NCBI RefSeq assembly: GCF_040151475.1
Contig: NZ_JBDKWG010000122.1
Location: 1-64,000, forward strand
From: CAXBNB01 sp040151475
GTDB taxonomy: Bacteria; Bacteroidota; Bacteroidia; Cytophagales; Cyclobacteriaceae
Direction of reading: 5' to 3'
Length of the DNA stretch: 64,000 nt
Part shown: positions 47,330 to 55,424 of the stretch, in pieces
Layout: every line of letters begins with the position of its first letter
Numbering within the stretch: the first letter of the stretch is position 1
Notes under the pieces: model-generated
What the model was told of the DNA's origin: nothing
The model's database searches: none
The model's input: the letters and a program-made list of their open reading frames with translations, nothing else
Made by a program: the position numbers and the translations under genes

Positions 47330-48871
47330 CTAGTTTTCAGCAGGTACTTCATCCTCTATCAATATAGCTTCCGTATCAGCACTTGGGAATGGTATATCCA
47401 GCAAAGTAAGTAATTCCACTGTTTGGTTAAATGACTTATCAGCTTGCTTGTTGGAATATTCGGTAATGAATTGAATCGCCTGCTCCGGACTAATTTTATA
47501 TTTTTCCAACGCCTCTTTTTCAAATTTCTTTTGCGCTTTTATTAGAGACGTTTCTGTTTTCATTTTCTTTTTATAAGCCACCGGATATTTTTCTACAAAG
47601 TCCATGTTAATATTTGCAGAGAGTACTTCAAAGTTCCAATATGCCAGATTCTTGTCCATTTGATGAATATCAGAAGGGGGAGTGTAATGATCCTGAATAG
47701 AATTGAAATAGCCTTCTTTTGCATAATTATCCGGCACTTCGGTCACTCCGCAGTACCAGGGTATAAATGGCTGAACATCGCATCTTCTTGGAGCCAACCA
47801 CATTACTGTTCCTATTTCTACTGGCATCCACGGACGTGACTCTACCACAAAGCTATAAATAGTACCACCATTACAAATCATCCCCTCATTGAGTTCGTAT
47901 GGATTTCCAATGGTACAACTTTTCGTTTTATCCATTCCCTGCATACCCTGGCTATGCCCTGCCAAAAGTTCCATAAGTTTTTCTTTACTTACTTTATTTT
48001 TGGGCTTAAAAGTAAAGGGAAAGTTATCATTTCGATTGTAATCTTCTTCTAATGAGCTGTATGCTGACCATGCTCTTCCGGTGTTGCCTTTGTTGCTAAG
48101 CGCACCTTTGGACGCATAAGCTTTACGAAAATTGAACGTACCATCTTTATCGGCATCATACCATCCTCTCTTCTGAGCATACGAGATCAGGTCTGGTGAG
48201 CCAAGATAGTTATTGGAGTCATTCAGATCCATTTCCGCAATTGGATAATAGTTGGGAAGGATCATCACTTCGTCATCCGGCACACGGGCAGCAGCCCATC
48301 TTCTGCCTCTCACAGCAGAAAACACCCATGCCTCTTCTCTGTCAGATATGCAATAGGATCTTCCCGATCCTCTGTAGCCAAACTGCTCAATAAGGCTACC
48401 CGCTATTTCGATAGCTTCCCTTGCTGTTTTGGCCCGCTGTGCCATAATAAGACGCAAATCGTAGAGGATACCTCCCTGAACTGTATCCGATTCAGTTTCT
48501 TTCGAACCACAAAAATTAGAGCCTATGATTACCCCATATTCATTCATAAAACCGTCCGACACTTCCATACCCGGCACTTCCATCCAAAGGAATTTATTTG
48601 TAGTTGCCACTTGAGGAATCTTGCCTCCGTATTGAAGCGTTTGCTCCGCTCCTTTTGGATAATTTTTTCTTGGTACCACATAATAGTTTACCAGTTGAAA
48701 CCCATCGTCATCATTGTGTCCGTAAAGAAGTGCACCATCTACAGAGGCATCTTTTCCTACAAGCACTGAAAAACAGTTGTATTCTGAGGGTAGAATTTCC
48801 TGACCGAAACATGGTAAAAAGAATGCTAATAAAAGTAATGTATAGATAGTTTTCCTTAGGCTATTTTTCAT
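47330..48871 (-). CDS. Exported C69-family dipeptidase
   Basis: The 513-residue protein has a signal peptide (LLLLAFFLPCFGQ) followed by the N-terminal nucleophile region EYNCFSVLVGKDASVDGA of peptidase family C69 (PepD-like). The Cys after cleavage is the expected catalytic residue, and LLYGHNDDD replaces the common RNED. It would hydrolyse dipeptides in the periplasm or on the surface. CAAAGATA (TAnnTTTG on the minus strand) at 48930-48937 is a possible -7 element, 55-60 bases upstream. Confidence 0.9.
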   Translation of the reverse strand: MKNSLRKTIYTLLLLAFFLPCFGQEILPSEYNCFSVLVGKDASVDGALLYGHNDDDGFQLVNYYVVPRKNYPKGAEQTLQYGGKIPQVATTNKFLWMEVPGMEVSDGFMNEYGVIIGSNFCGSKETESDTVQGGILYDLRLIMAQRAKTAREAIEIAGSLIEQFGYRGSGRSYCISDREEAWVFSAVRGRRWAAARVPDDEVMILPNYYPIAEMDLNDSNNYLGSPDLISYAQKRGWYDADKDGTFNFRKAYASKGALSNKGNTGRAWSAYSSLEEDYNRNDNFPFTFKPKNKVSKEKLMELLAGHSQGMQGMDKTKSCTIGNPYELNEGMICNGGTIYSFVVESRPWMPVEIGTVMWLAPRRCDVQPFIPWYCGVTEVPDNYAKEGYFNSIQDHYTPPSDIHQMDKNLAYWNFEVLSANINMDFVEKYPVAYKKKMKTETSLIKAQKKFEKEALEKYKISPEQAIQFITEYSNKQADKSFNQTVELLTLLDIPFPSADTEAILIEDEVPAEN

Positions 48872-48995
48872 ATTGGTAATATTATTTGCTATTTGATTTC
48901 GAGTCGAAAATACATCTCAAAAATTTAGCCAAAGATAGTTTGGCCACCAACATGAACTATTTAATTTTCAACTTTTTACTAACTACTTAAGAAAA

Positions 48996-50057
48996 TCATT
49001 CCCCAAACAACATCCTAAAACACACAGCGTCATCCACCTTGCTTTTGTCCAAAGGAGCATAAAAGCCATCCAGAAATGAAGAGACAGAACTCCATGAAGT
49101 ATGCACCATGCCTTTGATATGTTGAGCCGTTTCTTCCTTTGCATTTTTTCTAATATTTTCAAGAAAAGTCAATTGTTCTTGAGCAACTGCTCCTTTGCGC
49201 CAAGATGAAGTAGCTACATCAAACCCTTTTAAAGCAAAATAAGCTGCAGTTGGCTCAACCCTTTCATAATGCCAGTCGCAAATCATGATGTCTTTGGGGA
49301 TCATATCTATAGCCCTGTGAGTATTGTTCATACTCGCTTCCCACATACCCAGTCCGGTGGTTTTTCCGTCTAACAGGCGATCACCCCAAATCCACAACTT
49401 CTTACCTGATTGCGCCAAATGATTCCTGATTTTTGTGAGTTCACCTGCGAAAAGTTCGGCTTTATCTCTTCCGTTGCATCGGGGGCATTCTTCTTGTCCG
49501 ATGTAAAAAACCTCATCCATGCCGGCATGGAAAGCATTTGCCTGAAAAGCGGCAACAATTTCATCCACCAGTTCAAAAACCACTTTGTGCACATCCGGAT
49601 GTAAAGGACAATAGCTTTTACAATAAAGACCGTCTTCATTTGGCCACTCATATTTCTCAGGAAGTGTCACACCGGGGGTCTCGTCAAATTCGGGATATAC
49701 TTTCAATAGCATTCCTAAGTTGGAAGCCCAGGACTGATGCCCCAGTAAGTTAATTTGTGGCACAATCTCAATACCATGTTTTTGGCAGACAGTCACTATC
49801 TTATTAACATCATCTTGAGAGAGTCCATTTTCTTGTGCCAGTTCAGGATAAGATTTGTATTGAAAATTATAATCTACCCTCAACACCAGAGTATTAATCT
49901 TTCTGGGGGGCAATTCTTCATTGATGAATTTAACAAACCTGCCCACAGTTGCCTTATCCGGAACAGCAATGGCTAAACCTCTTATGGGCAGTTCATCTTG
50001 TGCATTTACCAAAAAACTCAGGCAAAGAGCTGTGATGATTAAAAGTATTCTTTTCAT
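48996..50057 (-). CDS. Exported GH20-like glycoside hydrolase (beta-N-acetylhexosaminidase-type barrel)
   Basis: The 353-residue protein begins with a signal peptide (MKRILLIITALCLSFLVNAQ) and is a lone TIM-barrel with the GH20 catalytic pair in HAGMDEVFYIG, plus IEIVPQINLLGHQSW and the KLWIWGDRLLDG strand. The usual GH20b N-terminal domain is missing, so it is shorter than standard hexosaminidases. It may release N-acetylhexosamine or a related sugar from external glycans. The methyltransferase gene lies 45 bases upstream on the same strand. Confidence 0.88.
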   Translation of the reverse strand: MKRILLIITALCLSFLVNAQDELPIRGLAIAVPDKATVGRFVKFINEELPPRKINTLVLRVDYNFQYKSYPELAQENGLSQDDVNKIVTVCQKHGIEIVPQINLLGHQSWASNLGMLLKVYPEFDETPGVTLPEKYEWPNEDGLYCKSYCPLHPDVHKVVFELVDEIVAAFQANAFHAGMDEVFYIGQEECPRCNGRDKAELFAGELTKIRNHLAQSGKKLWIWGDRLLDGKTTGLGMWEASMNNTHRAIDMIPKDIMICDWHYERVEPTAAYFALKGFDVATSSWRKGAVAQEQLTFLENIRKNAKEETAQHIKGMVHTSWSSVSSFLDGFYAPLDKSKVDDAVCFRMLFGE

Positions 50058-50102
50058 TTTAAAATAGTTTAAAAATTTAAGACGAATATTTAGCTAGTAA
50101 AA

Positions 50103-50816
50103 CTACTGTTTTACAAACACCATGCAATGCTGCCAGGGAAGGTTGCCAATGTTGCGTTCCAGTTTCATGCCTGCCACTCGCATTTCTTTCACAGCCTGCT
50201 GTTCTGTCATCTTATGTACCTTCTTGATGGGCACTTTATCATCTTCCCCCCGATATTCAATCAAATATATTTTACCATCTGTCCGCAGTGCCTTTTTGAT
50301 AGAAGCTATCATTTCTATAGGATAATTAAACTCATGGTACACATCCACCATCAATACCTTGTCCACTGAGTTTTCAGGCAGGTTCACACTTTTCTCACTT
50401 CCTTTGATAACCGTTACATTTTTATGCGAACCCTCTTCTTTGTTTTTACTCAACTCAGCAAGCATTTCATCCTGAATATCAACGGCGTAAACAAGTCCTT
50501 CCTCGGCCATTGTTGCCATCCTAAACACATGATAACCTGATCCGGCACCAATGTCGGCTATCACATCACCAACACGAATATTCATATTTCGCAATAGTAT
50601 AGAAGTGTTTTCTTCTGCTTCACGCTCAGGTCTGTCGAGCCACTCCATTCCCTGAAACCCCATGACATGAGCAATTTCCCGCCCCATATACCATTTCCCT
50701 ATTCCATTCGGGTCGCCTGTCTTAAAAGTGTATTGTCTAGCTGGGTTTTGTGCCATACATCCACACAAAGGCATCAAAATAACAAGCAGGAATAATAAGT
50801 GAATATTTTTTTTCAT
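50103..50816 (-). CDS. SAM-dependent methyltransferase with a lipoprotein signal
   Basis: The start was set at ATG 50816 because MKKNIHLLFLLVILMPLCGC is a complete lipoprotein signal with lipobox LCGC, and because CAAACATA (a -7 TAnnTTTG on the minus strand) at 50840-50847 falls inside the longer frame. The 237-residue product has class I methyltransferase motifs: GDVIADIGAGSGYHVFRMAT, VYAVDIQDEM and VDKVLMVDVYHEF. The methyltransferase fold is intact, although SAM is not expected outside the cytoplasm. This makes its location or activity puzzling. It precedes the GH20-like gene by 45 bases. Confidence 0.85.
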   Translation of the reverse strand: MKKNIHLLFLLVILMPLCGCMAQNPARQYTFKTGDPNGIGKWYMGREIAHVMGFQGMEWLDRPEREAEENTSILLRNMNIRVGDVIADIGAGSGYHVFRMATMAEEGLVYAVDIQDEMLAELSKNKEEGSHKNVTVIKGSEKSVNLPENSVDKVLMVDVYHEFNYPIEMIASIKKALRTDGKIYLIEYRGEDDKVPIKKVHKMTEQQAVKEMRVAGMKLERNIGNLPWQHCMVFVKQ

Positions 50817-50847
50817 TTTATTCAATAAAAAAACCGGAACAAACATA

Positions 50848-51318
50848 AACCAAATCTGGAGGTGATTTTTATAGTTGAAACTTATCAACTCAATTTAACT
50901 AGGCCTCTCCTTAAAAATACCGAGTGTTAGGTATAATTGATTTATCATTTTCCAATAGAAAGTTGTTTTCCGGGATTTATTGTTTTTTCACGGATACCAT
51001 TATCGTCGGATAATCCAAATTCGTTTATTTTCATGGTCTAGATTTGTCGTTTTTGGTGTATGTACACAGGTATTCTGCAAAACTCGTTGGGTTCTGTTAA
51101 CGAAATACTTTGTCTAGCCATAGTAATTAAATTTGGTGAGATATACACCAAACATCGTAATTGATTACACAGATTAATGAGAATTGCGCATAATTATTTC
51201 ATGCTGACAATTTGCATTTTATGACTGGAAATATTCATGATCGTCAACGTCTTTCTAAAAAACTTAGGGAGTAAATAGCACCTTGTTTTCCTTATGTTCA
51301 ATGTTTAAAGCATGAAAT
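50848..51318. other. Gene-free interval of about 470 bp before the DUF4177 gene
   Basis: No gene is evident. A 10-bp inverted repeat, TTTGGTGTAT (51052-51061) with ATACACCAAA (51143-51152), spans 80 bases and may be accidental. No promoter was recognised. Confidence 0.55.
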
Positions 51319-51525
51319 TCACACCTTTTCTCTTTTGAAAACAACCAAAAACTTGCTCGTCCTCGCCCAGGAAATCCAGGTACCTCCATTCACAGGTTCC
51401 ATCTTCACTAAATCCCATCCTTCCTCTCCCCATCGTTGAAAATTTTCTTCTAATTCAGCTTGAAATGCTCTCTTTCCTAAATGAAATGCACTTATGGTCA
51501 ATAATTTGTATTCGTATTTTTTCAT
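51319..51525 (-). CDS. Small DUF4177-like protein
   Basis: The 68-residue protein reads MKKYEYKLLTIS, then ELEENFQRWGEEGWDLVKME and ends with LVVFKRE, the pattern of DUF4177 proteins (a single small alpha-beta domain whose role is unknown). It has no signal peptide. It lies 112 bases downstream of the PARIS-like operon on the same strand and may or may not belong to it. Confidence 0.8.
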   Translation of the reverse strand: MKKYEYKLLTISAFHLGKRAFQAELEENFQRWGEEGWDLVKMEPVNGGTWISWARTSKFLVVFKREKV

Positions 51526-51637
51526 TTTCTTTTACTTACGTTCTGTTGTTATTGTTCTTAATGTTGGTGTATTCCTTAGTGGCTCCAATCACACTTAAAG
51601 TTTGGAACAAATAGAGTAGCGAATGAAGTTCAACGGT

Positions 51638-52555
51638 TTAGCTATGAGCAGTAGTGTCCCGCAGAGTACTTTGCTTATAGGTTTTGTTGGGTACCGTATT
51701 TGTTACTATTTTTTTATAATATTCCAGCATTTCGTTCGGCATCATTTGATCAAATTTTGAAATTGCCATATTCTCCAAAAGATCTTTATTAATCACTTTA
51801 ATTTTTAAGACTGTATTTGAAATATACCTAACTAAATGGTAGTGAAAATCGTTGAGTAAATGGCCGTAGCAATGTTGTTGGCTATTTATTTTTTTGGTTT
51901 TACCAAAACTCTGGATTTGTTTTCTTTTTAAACCATTTTCTGATAACAAATTTTCCAAAAATTCAGGTTTTATCTTAGGCATTGAGTTATTTGAACATTC
52001 TACGCATTTGAGATGTCCTTTTCTTGGCAGGAATGATTTGTTTGAACCAAACAAAATTGCATCTGCATACACACCTTCTATTATTTCTGAATGAAATTGT
52101 TGTATGCAATCGTTTATAGTATTTTTATCTATTTCCTCACCCGACAAATCCTCAAGAATTGAAACGGTAATGTCTGCATTCCAGACATCATTTTCCCAAC
52201 TATACCCCCTAGTATAAAGCACATTAGAACTATTAACTTTTCGATTGTATAATTCATCAAATTCCGAATCCATAGCCGCAATGACCGTGGAAATATTATT
52301 ACTTTCAATTTCGAGGGCGATTGCGTTTACTGTTGCTTTTGAACCAACGGCTTTAAATTTTAAATTGAGATGGTCGGTAAACCTGTTGAATAATTTACGC
52401 CAAAAAATAATGTCAATTGCTTTTTCATTGTATTCGTCTGAATAGATATCTTCAATTGACCAGCTAATATTTCCGCCCTCAGTAAAAACTACTGCGTCAA
52501 CATTATAGAACAAGCATTGATTGGCTAAACCGTTTGATGTCCTTGTAAAGCTCAT
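51638..52555 (-). CDS. DUF4435/TOPRIM-like effector protein, AriB-like
   Basis: The 305-residue protein shows the TOPRIM-like pattern of DUF4435 proteins: VVFTEGG with Glu26, then AAMDSEFDEL with Asp96 and Asp100, and GYSWENDVW with Glu122. In the PARIS anti-phage system the effector AriB is a DUF4435/TOPRIM nuclease that works with the ATPase AriA; from memory, a glutamate near residue 26 is catalytic in E. coli AriB. The ATPase gene is directly upstream, overlapping by 4 bases, as in AriA-AriB operons. The C-terminal half (about residues 150-305) is helical and not recognised. Alternative: another OLD-type ATPase/nuclease pair. Confidence 0.7.
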   Translation of the reverse strand: MSFTRTSNGLANQCLFYNVDAVVFTEGGNISWSIEDIYSDEYNEKAIDIIFWRKLFNRFTDHLNLKFKAVGSKATVNAIALEIESNNISTVIAAMDSEFDELYNRKVNSSNVLYTRGYSWENDVWNADITVSILEDLSGEEIDKNTINDCIQQFHSEIIEGVYADAILFGSNKSFLPRKGHLKCVECSNNSMPKIKPEFLENLLSENGLKRKQIQSFGKTKKINSQQHCYGHLLNDFHYHLVRYISNTVLKIKVINKDLLENMAISKFDQMMPNEMLEYYKKIVTNTVPNKTYKQSTLRDTTAHS

Positions 52556-53841
52556 GTTGTGATGTGGTTTTCAATTTTAATTACAGAATTTGAATAACTA
52601 CTTACAATATCTGGTGAGTGTGTAGCAAAGACTATTTGAGAATTGGGGTTTATTGCTTTTAAGCTACTAACTAGTTTTTCTTGCCAAGCAACATGTAATG
52701 AAAGTTCGGGTTCATCAGCTATGTATACATGAGGAGTTGATTGTTGAAGTAGACTCTCACCCAAGATGATAATTAGTTGTTTTTCACCTGATGATAAGTG
52801 CTGAAGTGGAAATTTTTTGCCGCTTTCAGTTTCAATGAGTAGTTCATTTCTTTCTGAAAATATTAGCTTTTTCCTTTGTAATAAACCGTTTACTACATCT
52901 AAAAAGGTGTCACGATATTTGAAAATATCCTTTTGTTTGGAAACAAGTTCACTCCATTTTTGAACTACTCCATGTATACGTCTAGTTCCAATTAAAAATG
53001 ATAAATCATTAATGTTTAAACTTTCATTTGAGGTAATTTTCTTGATAGAATTGTCGTACGACTCAAAGTGCTTTTCAAGTTTTTTGGCATATGACCTTTC
53101 CGGTAACTTAAATTCTGAAAAAATGTCTTTTAAATAACGTTGTTCATCAGTTGATTTTATTGTGTTGAGAACCTTAAATAGCTCTTCCTGTGATTCATCA
53201 GCCAACAGTGACAAGAAAATAAATCTTTGGAAAGATTCAGTCTCAGAAGCCGCTTGTCTTTGTAACACAGAAAAGTATCTGAGAAAAGAATTATTAAGTT
53301 CTTTAATTTTCTGATCTACGGATGACTCATTATTTTCTTCTCTTGGATTTCTGCTACTTACTCTATGAATTGAGAGCCAATTAATATTAATCAAGGATTT
53401 GATTTGTTCATATATGTCTTCGTCATATTCCCTTCTTCGTCTACCTAGGAGTCTTTGATGAGCGAATTCCGATCGATATCTGAAAAGGTTTTCTTCTTCG
53501 ATTTCATTTAAAGGATATTCCTTCAATTTTTCTTTCGAAGAAGTTTTTATTCTGAATACAATTTGTGGATAAGGAGTTAGGTCAGATTTCTTTTTCTCTA
53601 TTTCAATGAATGGTTTGAATTTTTTGCTATCAAAACTTCTAAGTCGGACATGAACTTTGTCGTATTGTATTCTGTCAAGAACAGGAAAATCTAGCATCAA
53701 GGTTGCTACAACTAGGTTTATAAAGGTTGTCTTCCCTGAACCATTAACACCTATAATAAAGTTTATATCCTTATCAAAGTCGATTTCAACCGTTTTGTCT
53801 CCCCAAAACCCGTCAATTTTTACGTAATCTATATAGTTCAT
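52552..53841 (-). CDS. RecF/OLD-type ABC ATPase, AriA-like
   Basis: The 429-residue protein has the ABC ATPase halves of AAA_15/AAA_21 proteins: Walker A IIGVNGSGKTT (residues 30-39) at the start, and LSSGEKQLIIILGE, Walker B VYIADEPELSLH and the switch FATHSPDI at the end. The helical middle (about residues 120-310) replaces the long coiled coil of SMC-type proteins. In PARIS, AriA assembles and holds AriB until a phage trigger appears. Here a DUF4435/TOPRIM-like gene overlaps by 4 bases downstream. A TAGATTTG -7 element lies about 75 bases upstream. No other defence gene is seen beside it. Confidence 0.78.
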   Translation of the reverse strand: MNYIDYVKIDGFWGDKTVEIDFDKDINFIIGVNGSGKTTFINLVVATLMLDFPVLDRIQYDKVHVRLRSFDSKKFKPFIEIEKKKSDLTPYPQIVFRIKTSSKEKLKEYPLNEIEEENLFRYRSEFAHQRLLGRRRREYDEDIYEQIKSLININWLSIHRVSSRNPREENNESSVDQKIKELNNSFLRYFSVLQRQAASETESFQRFIFLSLLADESQEELFKVLNTIKSTDEQRYLKDIFSEFKLPERSYAKKLEKHFESYDNSIKKITSNESLNINDLSFLIGTRRIHGVVQKWSELVSKQKDIFKYRDTFLDVVNGLLQRKKLIFSERNELLIETESGKKFPLQHLSSGEKQLIIILGESLLQQSTPHVYIADEPELSLHVAWQEKLVSSLKAINPNSQIVFATHSPDIVSSYSNSVIKIENHITT

Positions 53842-53897
53842 TTTACTTTTTTTATATGATGCTCAACAATTCAGTATACGCCATTAGTGGCACATAC

Positions 53898-53922
53898 TTG
53901 ACCTATGTCAATATCAAATCTA
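53898..53922 (-). promoter_or_regulatory. Promoter element and palindrome of the PARIS-like operon
   Basis: On the minus strand TAGATTTG (53922-53915) is a perfect -7 match; no TTG is found at the -33 distance. A palindrome, TTGAC-CTAT-GTCAA (53898-53911), covers the predicted start point and could bind a repressor. Confidence 0.45.
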
Positions 53923-54005
53923 ATCAATAAATAATGTTACTTATGTTTTTATTGCCAAGTAAATAACATCTACCAAGAGGAGTTTGAACAAGCTAGTGTT
54001 GGTTT

Positions 54006-54452
54006 TTACTTTTGCTTGTAGCTATATGAAGCTGAGCCAGTGGCGATAGTTTTGTCGGCTTCTCCTTCGTGGTAGGCTTTCATTTCGGTGAAGATTACTC
54101 GTACACCATTTTTGATGCTCCGGCCTTCTATGATGAGGTTTTTTTGAAAGGCTGGCCGGAGGTAGTTTACGGTGATGTTGATGGTGGACAGGTGGTCTTC
54201 AAAGCTTTTGAAATTGAGCATAGCAACGGCTCCTCCCACAGCATCCATGGCTGCTGAGATGATCCCGCCATGAATCCGTCTGTTCAGGATGTCACCGATT
54301 AATTTTTCGTTGAATGGTATTTTGAAAGAAACAAAATCAGCTTCTATATGTACCAGTTCAATGCCAATGAGGTTGTGCATGGGAATCATGCCTTCCGAAA
54401 TACGCCTGAGCAGCAATTCGGCATTAAACTCATTTTGCTCCGGTTTTAGCAT
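54006..54452 (-). CDS. PaaI-type hotdog thioesterase
   Basis: The 148-residue protein has the PaaI hotdog features RRIHGGIISAAMDAVGG, with the Gly-Gly and Asp of this active site, then TINITVNYLRPAFQKNLI. It would hydrolyse acyl-CoA thioesters in the cytoplasm; the acyl group is unknown. The 143-bp inverted-repeat element starts 46 bases upstream of its ATG. Confidence 0.9.
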   Translation of the reverse strand: MLKPEQNEFNAELLLRRISEGMIPMHNLIGIELVHIEADFVSFKIPFNEKLIGDILNRRIHGGIISAAMDAVGGAVAMLNFKSFEDHLSTINITVNYLRPAFQKNLIIEGRSIKNGVRVIFTEMKAYHEGEADKTIATGSASYSYKQK

Positions 54453-54497
54453 AATAGAAAATTACGAATCAGTGATGAAAGTTTCACTATTGGAAGG

Positions 54498-54640
54498 GCA
54501 AACGCATTTAAAAATTTATTACCCTCAGGCTCCTGCCTCGCCAGCAGGCGGGTGTTCTGGGGTCTGCTAGAATAGACTGTACCTCTAACAGATACCGCAA
54601 CTAGTGCGGTAAGGAGGTTTTTGTTTTTAAATGTGTTTGC
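54498..54640. mobile_element. 143-bp MITE/REP-like element with 17-bp terminal inverted repeats
   Basis: GCAAACGCATTTAAAAA (54498-54514) and TTTTTAAATGTGTTTGC (54624-54640) are inverted repeats matching at 16 of 17 bases. Between them are a GC-rich palindrome near 54530-54552 (CCTGC...GCAGG) and a 6-bp hairpin, ACCGCA/TGCGGT (54594-54610), nested in ACCTC/GAGGT (54581-54618). No gene fits inside. The composition contrasts with the AT-rich flanks. No clear target-site duplication was found. It separates the peroxiredoxin 3' end from the thioesterase 5' end. Confidence 0.5.
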
Positions 54641-54678
54641 TCTGTCACCACTGGTTCGTATTTGTTTTTACTTTAAAA

Positions 54679-55317
54679 TTACAAATTTGGCTGAGGTGTC
54701 ATCCTCAAATATGGCTTCACCTCTTTGTGTCCTTTTGGAAACAACTCGGGTATTTGCTCATTCGTGACGGCTGGTACAATTACGCAATCATCTCCATTCT
54801 TCCAGTTTGCAGGCGTTGCTACCTTGTGGTAAGCAGTGAGTTGCAGAGAATCAATCACCCTAAGCAATTCGTCAAAATTTCTTCCTGTAGAAGCAGGGTA
54901 AGTAATCGTCAACTTCACTTTTTTGTCCGGCCCTATAATAAACACTGACCTTACCGTCATTTTATCATCAGCATTGGGGTGAATCATGTCATAAAGTGAA
55001 GAAACCTTTCGATCCTCATCTGCTATGATCGGAAAGTTTACGGTTGTGTCCTGAGTTTCGTTGATGTCTTTGATCCATCCTTTATGCGATACCAATCCAT
55101 CTACGCTCAAAGCCATCACTTTCACATTTCTGGCGTTGAATTCATCTGTATATTTCGCTACCGTTCCCAATTCTGTAGTACACACTGGTGTATAGTCCGC
55201 AGGATGAGAAAACAATACGCCCCAACTGTCTCCCAACCATTCGTGAAAATTAATTTCTCCTTCTGAGGTTTGTGCTGTGAAATTCGGAGCAATATCTCCT
55301 AATCTTATTGTTGGCAT
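54679..55317 (-). CDS. 1-Cys (Prx6-type) peroxiredoxin
   Basis: The 212-residue protein has the peroxidatic Cys in FSHPADYTPVCTTELG and the Prx6-class C-terminal domain (KVATPANWKNGDDCVIVP). Prx6 enzymes reduce hydrogen and lipid peroxides in the cytoplasm. The gene stands alone, with the 143-bp element 38 bases beyond its stop. Confidence 0.95.
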   Translation of the reverse strand: MPTIRLGDIAPNFTAQTSEGEINFHEWLGDSWGVLFSHPADYTPVCTTELGTVAKYTDEFNARNVKVMALSVDGLVSHKGWIKDINETQDTTVNFPIIADEDRKVSSLYDMIHPNADDKMTVRSVFIIGPDKKVKLTITYPASTGRNFDELLRVIDSLQLTAYHKVATPANWKNGDDCVIVPAVTNEQIPELFPKGHKEVKPYLRMTPQPNL

Positions 55318-55424
55318 TTTGTAAATAGTTTTTAAATGAAAAAAAATATTAAACTTGATATTACTATACGCTAAAATTCCTCTCAGGTCGAGGCTTTTAT
55401 ATGAAAATAATTTTCCTGAATCAA

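Noticed and set aside
51052..51152. Inverted repeat TTTGGTGTAT/ATACACCAAA with an 81-base gap.
   Set aside because: The spacing is long and no gene or hairpin function is evident.
51576..53891. TTAGTGGC at 51576-51583 and 53884-53891, flanking the PARIS-like cassette as a possible integration duplication.
   Set aside because: Eight bases are too few and the surrounding sequence differs, so it may be chance.
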